In this document: piece by piece, positions 36,554-49,834 of the stretch
Position numbering within the stretch: the first letter of the stretch is position 1
Layout: every line of letters begins with the position of its first letter
Source of the DNA: Brachypodius melanocephalos
Lineage: Eukaryota > Chordata > Aves > Passeriformes > Pycnonotidae
Direction: 5' to 3'
NCBI GenBank assembly: GCA_013398615.1
Contig: VZSR01000520.1
Coordinates: 36,744,563 to 36,808,562, forward strand
DNA: 64,000 nt
The notes under the pieces: model-generated
The model's input: the letters and a program-made list of their open reading frames with translations, nothing else
Told to the model about the DNA's origin: nothing
The model's database searches: none
Program-made: the position numbers and the translations under genes

Positions 36554-36787
36554 ATGGCACATCCATTGTGGAGTACTGAAGTGGTTTTGGTTTTTTTTTT
36601 TACAGATGAAAAAATACACCTTCAGTTTATCGGTGAGTGTCAAGAAGTTGCAGAATTTGTCTTGGCTGCGGCCATCAAGCTGTTCCCTGGTGTGGCTATG
36701 GTCACCACATACAGCCCCTTTTTATTTGTGGCACAAATTTTCTTCCAGTTAGGTAGTAATGAATACCTCTGGATTAAAGCTGCTTAA
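36554..36787 (+). CDS. Unrecognised 77-codon open frame (speculative)
   Basis: An ATG-led frame with a hydrophobic C-terminal half. The second half contains alternating hydrophobic and small residues and could be a short membrane segment. No family is recognised. A splice-acceptor-like sequence lies inside the frame (36586-36605), so the peptide would not be made as written if that site were used. A second frame (36492-36752) covers the same bases. A chance frame or a decayed gene piece is most likely. Confidence 0.12.
   Translation: MAHPLWSTEVVLVFFFTDEKIHLQFIGECQEVAEFVLAAAIKLFPGVAMVTTYSPFLFVAQIFFQLGSNEYLWIKAA
36606..36632 (+). other. Micro-exon-like 27-bp interval with strong splice signals
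   Basis: A T-rich tract ending in TTTTTACAG (to 36605) is a good acceptor. A TACTGAA word about 30 bp upstream could be a branch point. After 27 bases (a multiple of three, without a stop in two of three frames), TCG|GTGAGT at 36630-36638 is a near-consensus donor. Such pairs also arise by chance, and no neighbouring exons were found. Confidence 0.2.
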
Positions 36788-36799
36788 TAAAGGATGTAA

Positions 36800-38754
36800 A
36801 GAAGAGTACAGCTATATTATACCTGTCATTTGTAAGTGTCCAGTGATTCTCTAACGCTGTGTGATTCATGAAGCTGAGAGAAATTATTTGCCTAAAAAAA
36901 TATTAGTGCTGATTCTGCCTGCAGAACCCCTTAATTCCTGTTACACATGTCAGCATATTATGACTGTGAGCTGTCAGATTCTAATGACTAAAATTTCATT
37001 TTTCTGTCTTTTCATGCTGTGTTTGAGAACTATAGGTTGGAAATAATTCCCTAGCTAAATTCTTCAAATGATAAACTCAACTGTTTTTGCTCTCTCTCAC
37101 TTTGTTTCTGTTACTTTCTAAATTTGTGTTTACATTAGTGACTTTCTCTTTTTTTAATGTTTTTCTAAGAGAGAAAAAATTGATTATCTTCCCAGAACCA
37201 CTGTCCATTTAAAAGAACATAATCTTAGTTGACAGCACACAGATTTGATGTAAAAATATTTTTTATCCACTGATTTGATCAAAACATGGATTATTTAAAA
37301 GAAGAAGAAGGAAGAGGCAAGGTTAGAAGGAAACAAAAAACTCTTACCATTTCATGTGGTTAAATAACCTTGACACTGGAAAATATTTTTGCCATCCTCC
37401 TTGAAACAAGAATTTGTTGACACAATGTTCAATAATAGAGATACAGGACTAATGCTAACATGCTTCAAATACTGCATCAAATAGCATCTATTGATCCACC
37501 TGTTATTATGCTTGTTACTGAAATGCTGTATGTAAAGCAAAGGAAACCAGTTTCCAATTTAAGTCATTAATAGATTGGTTTTGAAATTTATGTTATACAT
37601 GTCCAACAAATCAAGAATAAAAGCATGTGAAAGGCTGTGTAGTCTGTATTGAATTACTTATTTTTTCCACAGTAAAAGCCTTTAGCTAGAGATTGACCAA
37701 AGAATTTTAAATATCTCATTATATATATGTCATTGTTCAAAGTGTCCCTAAATGGGATTAAACAATACTCACTCAAGAGTTTTCCTGTGATGCCTATTCC
37801 CCTCCTCTCACCCCCCTTCCTCTCCTCACCTTGACTTAAATTAAGGCTAATGATATGTTTTCAGTGTAAGGTAAAAGAAGGATTTTCCTTGAATGACTTT
37901 CCAACATTTTCAAATCTAATTCATTATAAGTACTTCTATCAAATGATTACTTATTTCATCTGGTTGTCTTAGAGGGTTTAACTCTAAAACACACATGTTG
38001 GATATGGATTTAATGACCATGTTATAAAGTGAAGCAAACTGAAGCAGCATTCACCTACAAATTTCTGTTTGTGCACAGATTAAAAGTAATGCTGGGACAA
38101 TTTTTTCAAAGAATAATAGATTTTTTCCTAACTGCTGTTTTTCTCCTTGTGCATACTAGTTTGTCTTGGTTGCTGATTCTTCAGTAAAAGATAGGAGACA
38201 GCCTCATGAGCTTCCAAGGAGAGGGAGGAAAGGGCAAAGAAGAAGGAAAAATGGAGAGAGGCTATTTTTGCATAAAAGTCTACCTTGGAGTACCAACCCA
38301 ATGATCCCACACATTTTTTAAAAAAAGATCTATTTCAAAAACCATTCCCCTTTTCTAACCCTATGTTAAAAATGCTTCCATAACCATAGGTATAGCAACA
38401 CTAAATATCTTTATAAGGAGGGAAGAAGCAAATAGTTTTGGTTTCTCACAAAAAAAAAAAAAAAAAAAAAAGGAAAAAAAAAAAGTTGAGATAATTAAGG
38501 TAGCGAACATATTGCGCTGCTATATTGGTTCAGTCACCTGATCTGTCTCTCCGATCACTATTTGCACGATATACATGGTTTTGACGGGCTTGTGATAGAC
38601 TGCTGTCTGAAATTCTTTAAACTGGGTCTCCTGTTTGGCAGTGCAGCAGACTTTGCTATTTTGGGTTTTTGAAACAGAGCCATACTCTGGGAGGATAAGA
38701 GATAGCTGTGACTGTGTACTGACTCATCAGAAGGAAAGCCAGGTAAACTCAAAC
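36800..38754. other. AT-rich unique sequence, no gene seen
   Basis: It contains a poly-A tract at 38450-38484 with one GG interruption and other short A/T runs. No repeat family or exon was recognised. Confidence 0.5.
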
Positions 38755-38868
38755 CCAACAGTGGTCCTGTTTGTGCACAGATGTGCAGCAGAAGTGATCC
38801 CACTGAAATCAGTGTTGTTACACCTTTGTGCACACCTGGGTATACCTGAGAATCAGACCCAAATAGTT
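38755..38868 (+). repeat. Decayed old amniote interspersed repeat
   Basis: The phrase order CCCACTGAAATCAGTG, TTGTTACACC, TTGTGCACACCTGGGTATACC and TGAGAATCAGACCC matches a repeat found in bird, crocodile and turtle DNA, which I remember as CACTGAAGTCAATGG..TTACACC..GTGTAA..CTGGTGTAA..TGAGA..AATC.GGCCC. The family name is not certain. Its divergence suggests an old, inactive copy. Confidence 0.6.
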
Positions 38869-38879
38869 CTAGGTTAAGA

Positions 38880-41800
38880 ATATAATAAGAATAAAATAGG
38901 CATTTAAGCCTGCAGGAGGTAAGTGGGAAAATCCAAATCTTCTGAGATTTTATTTCAGGAGGTGAAACTGCTCAAGTCCCCCTTGGAGGACAGACTGTGT
39001 TGAATCAAGGAGTGGCTTTGGCACAAAACAGTAGATGCTGCTGAGCCTGTCTTTGGCCTGTGTAGAAGGAGAGAAATTGATTAGCCACTTACACATAGCT
39101 CAAATCTCTCTGCTCGCAGAATACAAAAGATAGCAAGAAAGACAGAGTTTTGAAATAAAACTTAAAAAAAAGAAACCCAAATTCTCTGATTTTTTTAGGA
39201 GGAACAAGGATGTGAAGAACAGTTCAAGTGCAAAATAATAAAAAAAACCCTACTCAATATAGTTATAAATCTGTATTTTACTGTAATTACTTGCATTTTG
39301 ACTTTAAACCATGTTGAATGTCAATTTTTTGTTAGTGACCCTAGGATGTATATAACTCTTCAGAGCTCAGTCAGGACTGAGAATGGAAGTGCAAAGAGTG
39401 GGAGAACTCAGGACAGAATGGCCTTGACCCCTTGGCCTTTTTAGCTGGCTTTGCAGATATTTCCTCAAAACTCTTTTTTTCTATGTGGCTTAAGAAAGAA
39501 AATCAAGTAGCTGGCTTTTTATGTATGGGTTTGAAGAGCTCTATTGCTGAAGGCAGGTAGCATTTAGGAGGTGGGAGCTGCTTTTCATTTTGCAGGGACT
39601 TACCAAGTCTTGCCTCAGTACTGCAGGTGTTTTTTATCCAGAGCATTACAAGAGTGTTTTAAAACCTTAACTTAGCAAGGATTTATTTTGAGGAGATGAA
39701 GAATGAATCCGTAGCTAAAAGGGCAAGTGGAGTCTGCAAAGTTTATATGAACATGCTATCAACAAGGAAGATCTCTAAAGCAGTCTGAAAATTAACTAAA
39801 CACTGTTTTCCTTACTTTGGTTTGAGTCTGTTAGTTGTGGTTATCTCATGCTTGTGCGCACAAGGTATATAAAGAGCCTCAATTCTTTTAAAGGGCAGGG
39901 TGCAACTGAATCCTCAGGGCATGTCCTTTTATTCAACACTTACACTGGAACTGTCTCTGAAGTTTAGCTTATGGTGCAGCAACTTGAACATTGTTTTGAT
40001 GGCAAAATCCATTTAAGACGTTCCCCATTCCTGCTCAGTAGTTTGTTGCATTCTATATTGAGCAAGACCAATTGTGACGCTGTCCTGTGAAGTGACTCTT
40101 TGGCATAGCCTGTCTTTAATCCATGTCTGTCACCAAAGAAAAGAGCATATTGTCAAGGCCTGCTTCTCGCTCACATCAGAGGAGCCTGAATGTAATCAAA
40201 GTAGGCTTCCTTCCCCTCTTAAACAGAAATCACAAAATTTGATGCAGGATTTTTGTTACTGTTGTTGTCAAAGAGGAACGAAAAATTTCCAAAGGCTGTT
40301 CCAAAAAACAGGGTTACTCAATACTCTTACACCTTTAGACTCTGTGGGATTTCCCTTGCAAGTTAGGAAGAAAGGTATAGATCCCAAACCAGATTACACA
40401 GACTGTTATCAAAACAAAAACAATGGGAAAGAAAAAACACACACAGATTTTGTACTGTAAATCCCCCGAATCATCTGTGAATAAAATTGCCAATTTTCTT
40501 TTGTTGGAGATGGGATTTGCTAGCAATGAATGTGTAGGACAACTGCCTTGTGTTTCTGAAAGTGCCTGAAAAAATGGAAAGATTCACAGAGTCTGCAATG
40601 AATGTTTCTCAAAATTTTCATGAAGTATGTAATTTGCCTTTTGCTAATAGTTATTTTCTTTCTTGAAATATTTCAGTAGAGTAACAGCAATGATAGTATG
40701 ACGTGGGTTAGCTTTACAAATTTGTTTACATTTAGTATTTATATTGCAGTCAAGCGTAGCAGCTCTCCTCAGGGACTCATCTCTATTCACTGCTACCAGT
40801 GCAAACTGCTGAGTGCTTTCTTCCTGCTCTGGTTCTTACAGCAGAGCTCTCTCACACTTGGGGTTCTCTGATGGATGGCAGCACAGATGACCAAGTCTGG
40901 GGCTCCTTACCTCAAAGGCTCTATAGGAGCTGGTCCTCAAAGGCTGCAGTGCAGCAAAGATTTATATCTGTTCTGAACAACCCATCCGAGTTCAAGCTAA
41001 TCTTTTCAGGATTAAGATCCTGAAATTCAAATGGCAAACTCACGCAGCATGAACAGCAAATAATCTATATAACCAGTCTGTAAACAACATAGAGGCTGAA
41101 AGCTTTCTTCTGGCCTATGAATGAAGAGAAGAGAGAAGAAGGTTTGCTTCGCTTAACAAAGAATGATCCACTAATCATAAACAAAATGGGGGCAAGAGAG
41201 GACAGGATGGTAAGGAGGGCAAGAAAAAACAGATCCTTAGTAAATAGTTTCATTTGCTGCAATATTTCTTTGTTGTCAGGATGTAATTTAACTGCATGGC
41301 AGTCAAAGTTGTTGAGAGGATGTGCTACAGAGGAAAACGCACCCATGTGAGCTCGGAGGGACACAAATCTGTGAAGAAATCATAGCCCCAAAGTAAAATT
41401 TATAGGATCTTATTTCCAAGTAGGTAGTAATGTACAAATTCGTCACAACCAAAGACGAGTTAAAGGAAGATGTCATGCAGGAGCAAACTGCAGAGAACCC
41501 ATCAGCTTTTACCCCACATGACAGAGCCAGAGGCAGCTCCAGAGCCATTAACACAACTGCCTAGGGAGTTTGACAAGGAAAAAGATTCTGACACTGGAAT
41601 AATATCTGCCAGCACTTGGCATCTGTGTCCTGTGATGGCCAACCATCCTACATGGGTCCTGACTCCACTGCTGGAAAAAATAGGAAAAAAAGAGCAGTAG
41701 CAAAGAATTATCATTTCTTGTATGAACTCATAATATTCACGGATATTTGGAAATGGGAGCTGGAAGGGCAAACCATTTTTTCTATGCATATTTGCAATTT

Positions 41801-42906
41801 TTATTCACTCAAAAAGAAAGTATCAAAAACATGCATTTGAAAAATATTCTGAGAACATTTGATTTTATAGGTATGACATAGTGAGTGACAATAAACATTG
41901 AAATAGCATTTTTGCAGTCTCAGGCTTCCCAAAGGTGACCCTGAGCTAGCACTAGTTGCTCATTTCTAGGGTGAAAATTATTCTTATTTAACTCCAGTGT
42001 TTGGCTTTCTTACATTTTTTTTCCTGTTTGCAACCAAATCAATAATCTGACGATCAGGAATAAAAAGTAGTAATAAGTAAGAACTAAATCTGGCAGTTCC
42101 CATGCAAACATCACTGGTATGCTGGCTATTTGAAACCTCACTCCAGCACTTAATTCCAACGGCAAATCTTTTCTGAACAGTTTTTCTACTGCTAGGAAAT
42201 CAGGCCCTATGGACTCATTGAAGGATAGCACCCGTGCCCAAGTGACAGACTGGTCTAGCAGGTCCAGCCCTAAAGACATTCATTCCCTTGGGCATGTACT
42301 TTTGTAACCTTGTTGCAGTGTTTGTGAAAAACGGCAAGAATGCCTGCAAATATCCTTTGAGCCAATCTGCAGTTTTTATCTGAACTCACAGTGTGAATGC
42401 CTCTGCAGCAGCAGCAGCATTTGTCCACCTCTCATCATCCCAGAAAGGTACAGCCTGAAGGAAGGGAACCTGGGGTACCTGTCCTCACTTCAATCAGTGT
42501 CCTCTTTGCACCTTATGTGTTGAAAAATGGCCCCCACCTCTGCTCGCAAACCATTTGTTTTATTTGTTGCTCTAGTGACACTGAAAGAGCTCCCTGCTCG
42601 TCCTGCCTGCTATTATGGTTACGGCTGAACCCCCGCTATTGGAAGTAAGAGTCTGTCCCTGGAGAAGAGAAGGCTATAGCCCCTAGCATCTTGTTCCAGT
42701 CCACTGGCATCTTAACTAGAAAGCATTAGCTTTAGCATGAAATCCATATTCCTAGCCTTGTAGAGAAGGGAGGCAGGTTCTGTTTCCGTTTTCCTTTCCC
42801 TGCAAACATCAAGCAGCCCCACACAAAGTTCAGGAGACAAAGGACTGTTTTTCTGTCGGCTTTTTGTCTCTGCATATCTGCCGGTTACCTGTACCCTGCG
42901 AAGGGC
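38880..42906. other. Unique sequence, no gene seen
   Basis: Open frames reach 128 codons (40074-40460, plus) without recognisable domains. A short CAG run lies at 42405-42417. No repeat family was identified. Confidence 0.5.
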
Positions 42907-42929
42907 GTGGTTCACTCTGTGTGAACCAC
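42907..42929. repeat. Perfect 9-bp hairpin, GTGGTTCAC/GTGAACCAC
   Basis: GTGGTTCAC (42907-42915), loop TCTGT, then GTGAACCAC (42921-42929). GTTCAC and GTGAAC are inverted half-site-like words that a dimeric factor could bind. The stem does not extend further. Confidence 0.7.
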
Positions 42930-45711
42930 AGCAAGACATAGTGAGAGAATAACCCTATCCTGAGAATAATCTGAATAATTTATTATTTAAATGAGATTTT
43001 GTGAGGTAAAACGATGAATCCAGCGCAGCCCCCTTCTGAGTTTTAGGTATTGTTTCTTCGAAGGCATAAATTTGCTTTGCAAAGGTTTCTTGATCTACTG
43101 TAGATGGTATTCCTACTTATGTTGCATGGTGACAAAACCTAAAGAGGGAGTCAGATGTGTGCTCTACAGTACTTGAGAATTTAAGTTAAATCTGTAATTT
43201 TCCCCCCTGCATTTCCTCAGAGAAATTAGCTATTCTATTCACTGCATAAATTTTCAGGTTTTGCTAGCACGACACTCAGGGTGTTGAATTTTTTATGACA
43301 AAAATGCTGTAATAATTGTTGAACAGATGTAAGTGTTGGAGAGTGGGCTCTGGCAGACCTCATGAAACCTCTATTAGCAATTTAACCCTGTCGTTACTTG
43401 AGTGAAATGGAAGTGGAAAAGGACAGAGTTTTGAACTGTTTCATTCAGACATGCACAAGGGGCTCCCAGGTGGGGGGTAAATGACCTTTAATTAGATGTA
43501 TTCCTAATGATAGTGGGGATTAAAAAAAAAAAGTCAGAATGAGCACTAACTCTATACAACAGCACTATTAGGGCTTTCTGCTGTGATGTGTGGAGCTAAG
43601 AACAATTCTGGATAGAGATATCCCAGTCCAGTGACCTGTGCTGTCTGAAATATTCATAGGACCTAATCCTCCAGTTTTAGGTCGGTCTCTGTAATAACCT
43701 CTCCTTCACTGCAGCTGAGTTAGCAAATGATGACAAGACAAAAAGTTTATGTCCAAGCAACCAGAGATGTTTTAGATTTTCCACACCTGTCATAATAAAT
43801 AAATGGCTTTTGAAACCTCCAAGGCTTCAGGAAGGGAAGTGAAAGAAAATGGCAGCCCAAAAGGAGTGTAACTGAGTACCCAAGGGAACTACCTCTACAT
43901 GCAGGTGATGTCAAAAGGAGGTGTCTTTCTGTAGCTTTGTACCTGAAACAGAGACTTTGTGTATTTGTAGAATACACAGAAATTAGACACATGCAGATAA
44001 ACATTCATATAGGCATAAACATAAACACACACATATAAACATGCCCATTCTAAAAATATGCCTACATTTGAAACTGGTACATATAGAAGCATTACCTTGA
44101 AATAATAACCTATGTTTGACAGAAGAGAGTAATTAGTATTAATTATCGAGCCCTAAGAACATGTTGTCCGTGTGCTTGGTGGGGAGAGTCATACAACTGC
44201 AGCACACAAGGGCAATGTAGAAGTATAGGATTGTTTTGAGATACTTTGATACCTAGATATATTCTGATTTTTTCAAGTGAGTGAAAAGATTTCTTATGGT
44301 GAATCTCACTTTCCTATTGTAATTTTGGTTAACAAAGGAGATTAAGGAAAGAAATAATATGTTTGACTCTAGAACAGAAGTAAAGATGCAGAAGCCTATC
44401 CTGAGTAATGCTGTCTATGTCATAAATTAAGTTACTTTGCTTGGTTTTGGCTTGGTGTACTAAAGGCCAAAACTTGTTTGGGGTTTCTTTTGTGTGTTAA
44501 TATATGTAAAAGCTATGTTTATGCTTGCTCCATCTGCTTTTGTTTTACATGTCCCTGTGGTGCTTAGTGAGGCATGGGGAACTTTAGTGCAGTGGCTCAG
44601 AAGTTTGGTGGATAAAACCGGGCAAATTCTAGCTCTAATTTATGACACACACAATAGCATGCATTTATAGCACAAGTTACTAAAAAAATTAAAAAGACAT
44701 AATTTTTTTCAAATCTGTGTATGTATGAGATGTGCTAACTAAAGTTCTCTGGGATGGCAATGTTTGCAAAGGTTGGAAAGATGTTTGAACACCTGGCTAT
44801 TTCTTTATACGCATTTATCCAACTAGCTATGTTAGTGAGTAAAAACATCTTCAAGGATACATTCAAACATTTGTAGATGGACTGCTTCAGAGATATGCTT
44901 TCACAACTCTTCCCTGTAGCTTATTTGCAACTCGGCATTTTTTCTGCTTGTCTTTGTTGTTTTTTCACATGCTGTGCTCTCAGAACCTTATAAGTGAAAC
45001 AATCTTATATAGGAAGTGATGTCCAGTAGAAGTGCAGCAAAAAATAAGGTAATAGTCTAGAGAAAATGTCACTTATGGATTGGAATATCATTTAAATTTG
45101 TCTGCTGCCTATTACCTATACAGATGTAGCATCTCAAAGAGTTTGTTTTGAATTATTTATTCTTATCCTTAAAACACAGTATTTATGGTTACATCTTCAT
45201 TTCAGATTTCATTCAAAAACTGCTGTACTTTGCAAGGTGCTCAAAGTCTAAATGAGGGCTGTCTGTAGAGTGTCACTCTGTAAAACTGATGCGATGATGT
45301 CATAATTTATGTAAGAACACATGCAAAATTTGCTCCACCATTGAGTTCTCCTCCCTCAAAACAAAACCCAACCCCAAAATGTGACTTCTGACATCGCAAG
45401 ATACCTTGTTACTTTTTCAAATTTGGATGTTCAGATCTTCTTAGAAAGCACTCAGGTTTTTTATCAATTCATTAGTCAGTACTGAAATCTGGTCTTATTT
45501 CCCAAGCTTTGAGAGAACTTATCTCACCCAGGCTTTGCACATATTACAGCTATTTACATTATTTAAATAGGAAGAATATTTGAGAAAGCATGAGATGGAT
45601 AAAGCTGAAAAGAAGTGGGATACCTGAAGAATGGTCTTGCAAGTTTGAAGTTAGAAAACACAGTGTCACTTACACACAAATTCCAACCATGTAAAAAAGA
45701 GATGTCTTTGG
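42930..45711. other. AT-rich unique sequence, no feature seen
   Basis: A CATAAACA/CATATAAACA-rich interval lies near 43995-44042. No repeat family or exon was recognised. Confidence 0.5.
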
Positions 45712-45737
45712 TAGTGATACTGACAGTAGTATCACTA
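45712..45737. repeat. Perfect 10-bp hairpin, TAGTGATACT/AGTATCACTA
   Basis: TAGTGATACT (45712-45721), loop GACAGT, then AGTATCACTA (45728-45737). The stem could add one G-T pair outside. It is too short for a microRNA precursor. Confidence 0.75.
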
Positions 45738-45739
45738 TT

Positions 45740-47279
45740 AGAAGCCTATATAGGTTTTTTATTACTTAGTGCTGCACTAGAAGAGATAGAAGGAATTAAC
45801 TCTATGGATATACTTTGATAAATTTTGTTGTCAATAGTCAAACATAAACAATGTATATTGATAGGAAAGAGCTGAAAAAATAAAATTAATCTGATATTTA
45901 TTACCTGTATATTAAGGTCACCCTAAAATCACAGTTGGAAACTGAAAAACTAGAGGAAAGCTAGTGAGTAAGCCTGCTTGCTACTGTAGCAAGGGCTGTA
46001 CGAAGATACTACAGATGTTGTATGAGCCTCTGATATGAACAGATGAAGAATGACTTAGTTTTACTCAGAACAACAGTGTCACACAGGTGCAAACCCAAAA
46101 CTCTACCCCATGCTTCCTAAAGAGGCTTCCAGGTAACTTCTGTTTCCTAAAGTACTGCACTTGGTCACCTGGATGCCAAAGCATCTTGTTTGTGGTGGGT
46201 TGGCACTCTGGAAATGAATCTTTAGTTAACAGCAGTGTGAAGTGGTGGGCAACATGATCTCTGTAAGGAAAGGTGTGCTCTGAGATTGAGGAGGCATTAA
46301 AAGCTGGATGAAGACTTTTTACCACTGATACTGAAACCTGAAGTCTTGTTAAGCAGCCAAGAGGACTGCAGCTATGGATTCACCATAAAGAATCTCAGTA
46401 GCAAAATGCAATATCTTATGTGCGAAGACAAAGTGAGGCAGTCCCTTTCCTTTTTTGGAAAGCCTGTATGCCCCTTGCTTGAGGACTGAGGAAAAGGAAA
46501 TATAGCATAATATGTTTCTGAGACCAGGTCATTATAGAACTGTAGATTAGAAACTGTAAAAATAAGAGTCCTAAGGAAATGGCACTTAAGTTAATGAAAA
46601 CTAGAAGGCTCTTGTCATAAGTCAGAGAATTAATTTACAGAAAATGTTCAAACTTCATTTTAATCATGTCATCTGCTTATAAAGGTTGACTGAGTGGTTA
46701 ATACAGAAAAAGAATATATTCCCAGAATTTCAGCTGCAATTTAGTCCAGCCTAACTGGAAACCGATTTGCATTTTGAAAGTAGTCACTAATTTTCAGTGT
46801 TTGTCTTTGACCTACAGGAACCAAATCCAAGTGGGATTTTCTCACAAAAATCAAGGGGGATAAAATAAAAGTACTTCAAAATGAAACCCACACCTCAAAG
46901 AATATTGTTAGAGAAGCCATATACCAGAATGAAGCATGACGTGGGAAAAACCCCAAGATAAACCCTTTTATTTGAGACTTTTGGTTCAGTACTCAGGTAT
47001 GAGATCTATTGTCAAACACAGCATTTGCATTGCTGTTTGTAGCATTATGGTCAAAGAGATGAACATATAAGTAAAATTCATTGAGTTTTGGCTTGGAATT
47101 TCAGGTTTTACTAAATTATTTTACTAAATTATTCTTACACTCACTTGTGGTGAATTTACCATCTCTTTCTTTTGCCACGTTAGCAGGCTTGGTTTGTGAT
47201 CTTGAACTTTGACTGCTGGCACTGCTTCTCACCAGTCACGCACTGACTTTTTCCCTAGGCAAAACACTTCGGTTGATCT
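45740..47279. other. Unique sequence, no gene seen
   Basis: A small 13-bp direct duplication (TTTTACTAAATTA) lies at 47106-47131. Nothing else stands out. Confidence 0.5.
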
Positions 47280-47680
47280 GGGCTCAAGGGCAAAAAATGA
47301 GCGAATTTTTCTTCAGTGTATGTGAATCATGCCTTGCCTAAGCTCAGTGTAAAGCTGGGGTCGTTTGTACCATATGTAAAGCTCTCTTTACGCCGTTGGA
47401 GCGTGTCTGCATTAGAAGTTTATATTGCTGTAGTTACAACAGAGTAACTTCCCCGGTGCAGGAGTCGGTGTAATTAACGCGGGGAGCACAACGGCCCTAC
47501 TGCCATTACTTGTAATGAAGACTAAAGATGGAGCTTTCAGAAGTGCTGAAGTGACTTAAAAATGAGACTTTCACCGTACCACAGGTCACGGGTTCATTAA
47601 TCACTCTTAAACCATGTCTACACAAGGAGATTTTGTCCCCACCAGCCAGAGTACTGTAGCAATACGTACTGTATTCATAG
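47280..47680. repeat. CpG-bearing element of possible old-repeat or conserved origin
   Basis: CpG density is well above the surroundings (47362, 47392-47402 and 47455-47492). GCTGTAGTTACAACAGAGTA (47427-47446), 'TAACTTCCCCGGTG' and, further on, AACCATGTCTACAC resemble phrases of an old sauropsid repeat from memory. It may be an exapted repeat. No family is named. Confidence 0.35.
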
Positions 47681-48479
47681 TACCAAAGTAGATCCACAAT
47701 TTCAGGTAAGAGACTCTATCAGAACTTATTTTTATGGTACTTATCTAAATGACACATTCATCCATATTGCAGCAGTTGCACCTCTTGAACCGAAGCAGTG
47801 CAACCTTCCACATAAACAAACACTCCAGGACTTTGATAATCCCACACCTTAACATTGCTGTTCCTCTGGCCACATAGTCAGAGGTTGAGATCTGACCACA
47901 TTTTGTTAGTGTTTTTTCAGAAGCAAGAGGGAGGAAACTATAAACCATTGGTATTTGAAAGAAGATCTGAAATCACACATGGCTTACTGGTGTCCTCTAA
48001 AGACTAGTGGGCAGCTGGCCAGCTCTGTCCTCATCAGCAAATGTCACTTGGGTTAAAGGGAATCCATACCCGGTTTGAAAGAAAGGGAGAGTTTTTGGAA
48101 GAAGATAATTTTATTTCTATGTGTTACTTTATTTCTGCTAACAGTGCTAAAAAAGCAAGTTTATGGGGGTTGTGTGTTTAATACAAAAAAGTAGATTTGC
48201 TGATATAACTGTCATTTGCACTGTTTATATTTAAATGCCCTTAAAAAAAAATCATCAAAATTTACAGATAGTAAGAGTGTGCAAATCAGAACACTTATCT
48301 TCTTTTTATAGACTAAAATCAAATTATTCCTCACATTTTTCTCAGTTACAGAATATTAGATTGCAGTGTCTGGAAGCTACTTTCTTTCTTGAGGAAGGTA
48401 TACTCCCAAACTAAAACTAAATACTACATCAAGATTGATTTTTTTTTTAGTTCTCAGCAATTATTATTTTTCCTCGTGT
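47681..48479. other. AT-rich unique sequence, no feature seen
   Basis: Short A/T runs and small frames only. Confidence 0.5.
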
Positions 48480-48933
48480 ATCAACATTTTACCATTCCTA
48501 AACCTACCCACGGCAACAGAGAGTAGCTAATTTCCCAATCAGATTCTTAATTAATTACCTTGTATTCTGCTATCTTAAAAATACAGGTCGAAAAATGGTA
48601 TGTTAACCTTTTAATTTTTTTAACCTAATAAAATAACCAACTTGTGTTGTGACCTGTAATTCTGAATCTGATTGAGTTTTCAATATACTGTAATTCACAG
48701 ATTTTCTCCCCTCTAGCACTAGGTTTGTATCTGTCACATGGTTTTCAGTGTTCCTAATGAGCTGTTAACAAGCTGTCAATTACTTATGCAAATGAGGCAA
48801 GCAGAAATGGAGGGGTTGCTATACCTAGAGTTAAAGTGTGCTACCTCAGATTGTTACGAAATAAATCATTTCAGTTTTAATAGCTGTCTGTGCCCATGCG
48901 GCTTGTGTCATGTAGGCACTTTTTCATTATATT

Positions 48934-49145
48934 ATTTACCCAGCAATAAAATGCTGCAGGGGACTTTGGGGTGATTAAAAATTTGTGGGGGAGGGGAAGT
49001 CACTCAAGTGACTTCATTCTTTTCTGCTTTGCACCTTCTGCTCTTCTTGGGTCGGGACTATGAGGCTACAAGCTGTCAGGTGCCCTTAGCCCTGTGGAAA
49101 TAAATGACAATTCAGGACTTTAAGTCTGATCCTGGCAGACTATCT
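48934..49145 (+). repeat. Inverted repeat, left copy (A)
   Basis: Bases 48934-48981 (48 bp, starting ATTTACCCAGC, ending GATTAAAAA) are identical to the reverse complement of 49995-50042. After the core, similarity continues to about 49145 at roughly 70% by hand alignment, with shared words such as TTTGCACCTTCTG and CTGATCCTG. Homology does not clearly extend to the left of 48934. Confidence 0.85.
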
Positions 49146-49834
49146 AATGAAGGGCCTTGCCAAGGTATGTAATGGAGTCTCACAAATATATAAATAGTGG
49201 AACTAGGAGATGAAATCTTGAATTCTGCAGAGAAAGACACAATTTTTGTATGTATTCTCATACTCCTAAGAGCTTTCCTCACAAGGTTCAGACAGAAGAA
49301 ATTGTGGACTTTTACTCATGTAATTTGTAAAAGAATTGTCTCCCCCTTGCTAAAGTCAATGAAATTTTGCCTTCAAATTCTCTTTCCCTTTGCTTATCTT
49401 TCAATTGATACTTACTGTAAAACATTTTGTGATATTTTGTATGAATAATGTTACATAAAATGAAATAGCATTGTATTTATGACCAGCAGTATAATAACAG
49501 TCTATCAGTGTTTCCATTATAAGCCCCTATTGTTGAGGGCTTTAGAACTCACCCACAAAAAATCACTCAGGATTGTAGCATGGTCTACAAATGATAAACA
49601 AATCCTTTTGCCTATTTTTGAGTTAGAATATGTGAAATCAAGACTGAAAATTAAAAGAATGAGGGGTTTCCTCTTATTTAGGTATGTACATGTGTATCTA
49701 TATGTATACATTTTAAAAGATGGGTCAGAAGCATTTTTTCCATTATTTAAGAGAATGTTATCAAAAAGCTCTAGGAAAGTGAATGGATCACATTGTTTTG
49801 CTCCAGCCCATACGTAATCAATTGGTGCTTGTTA

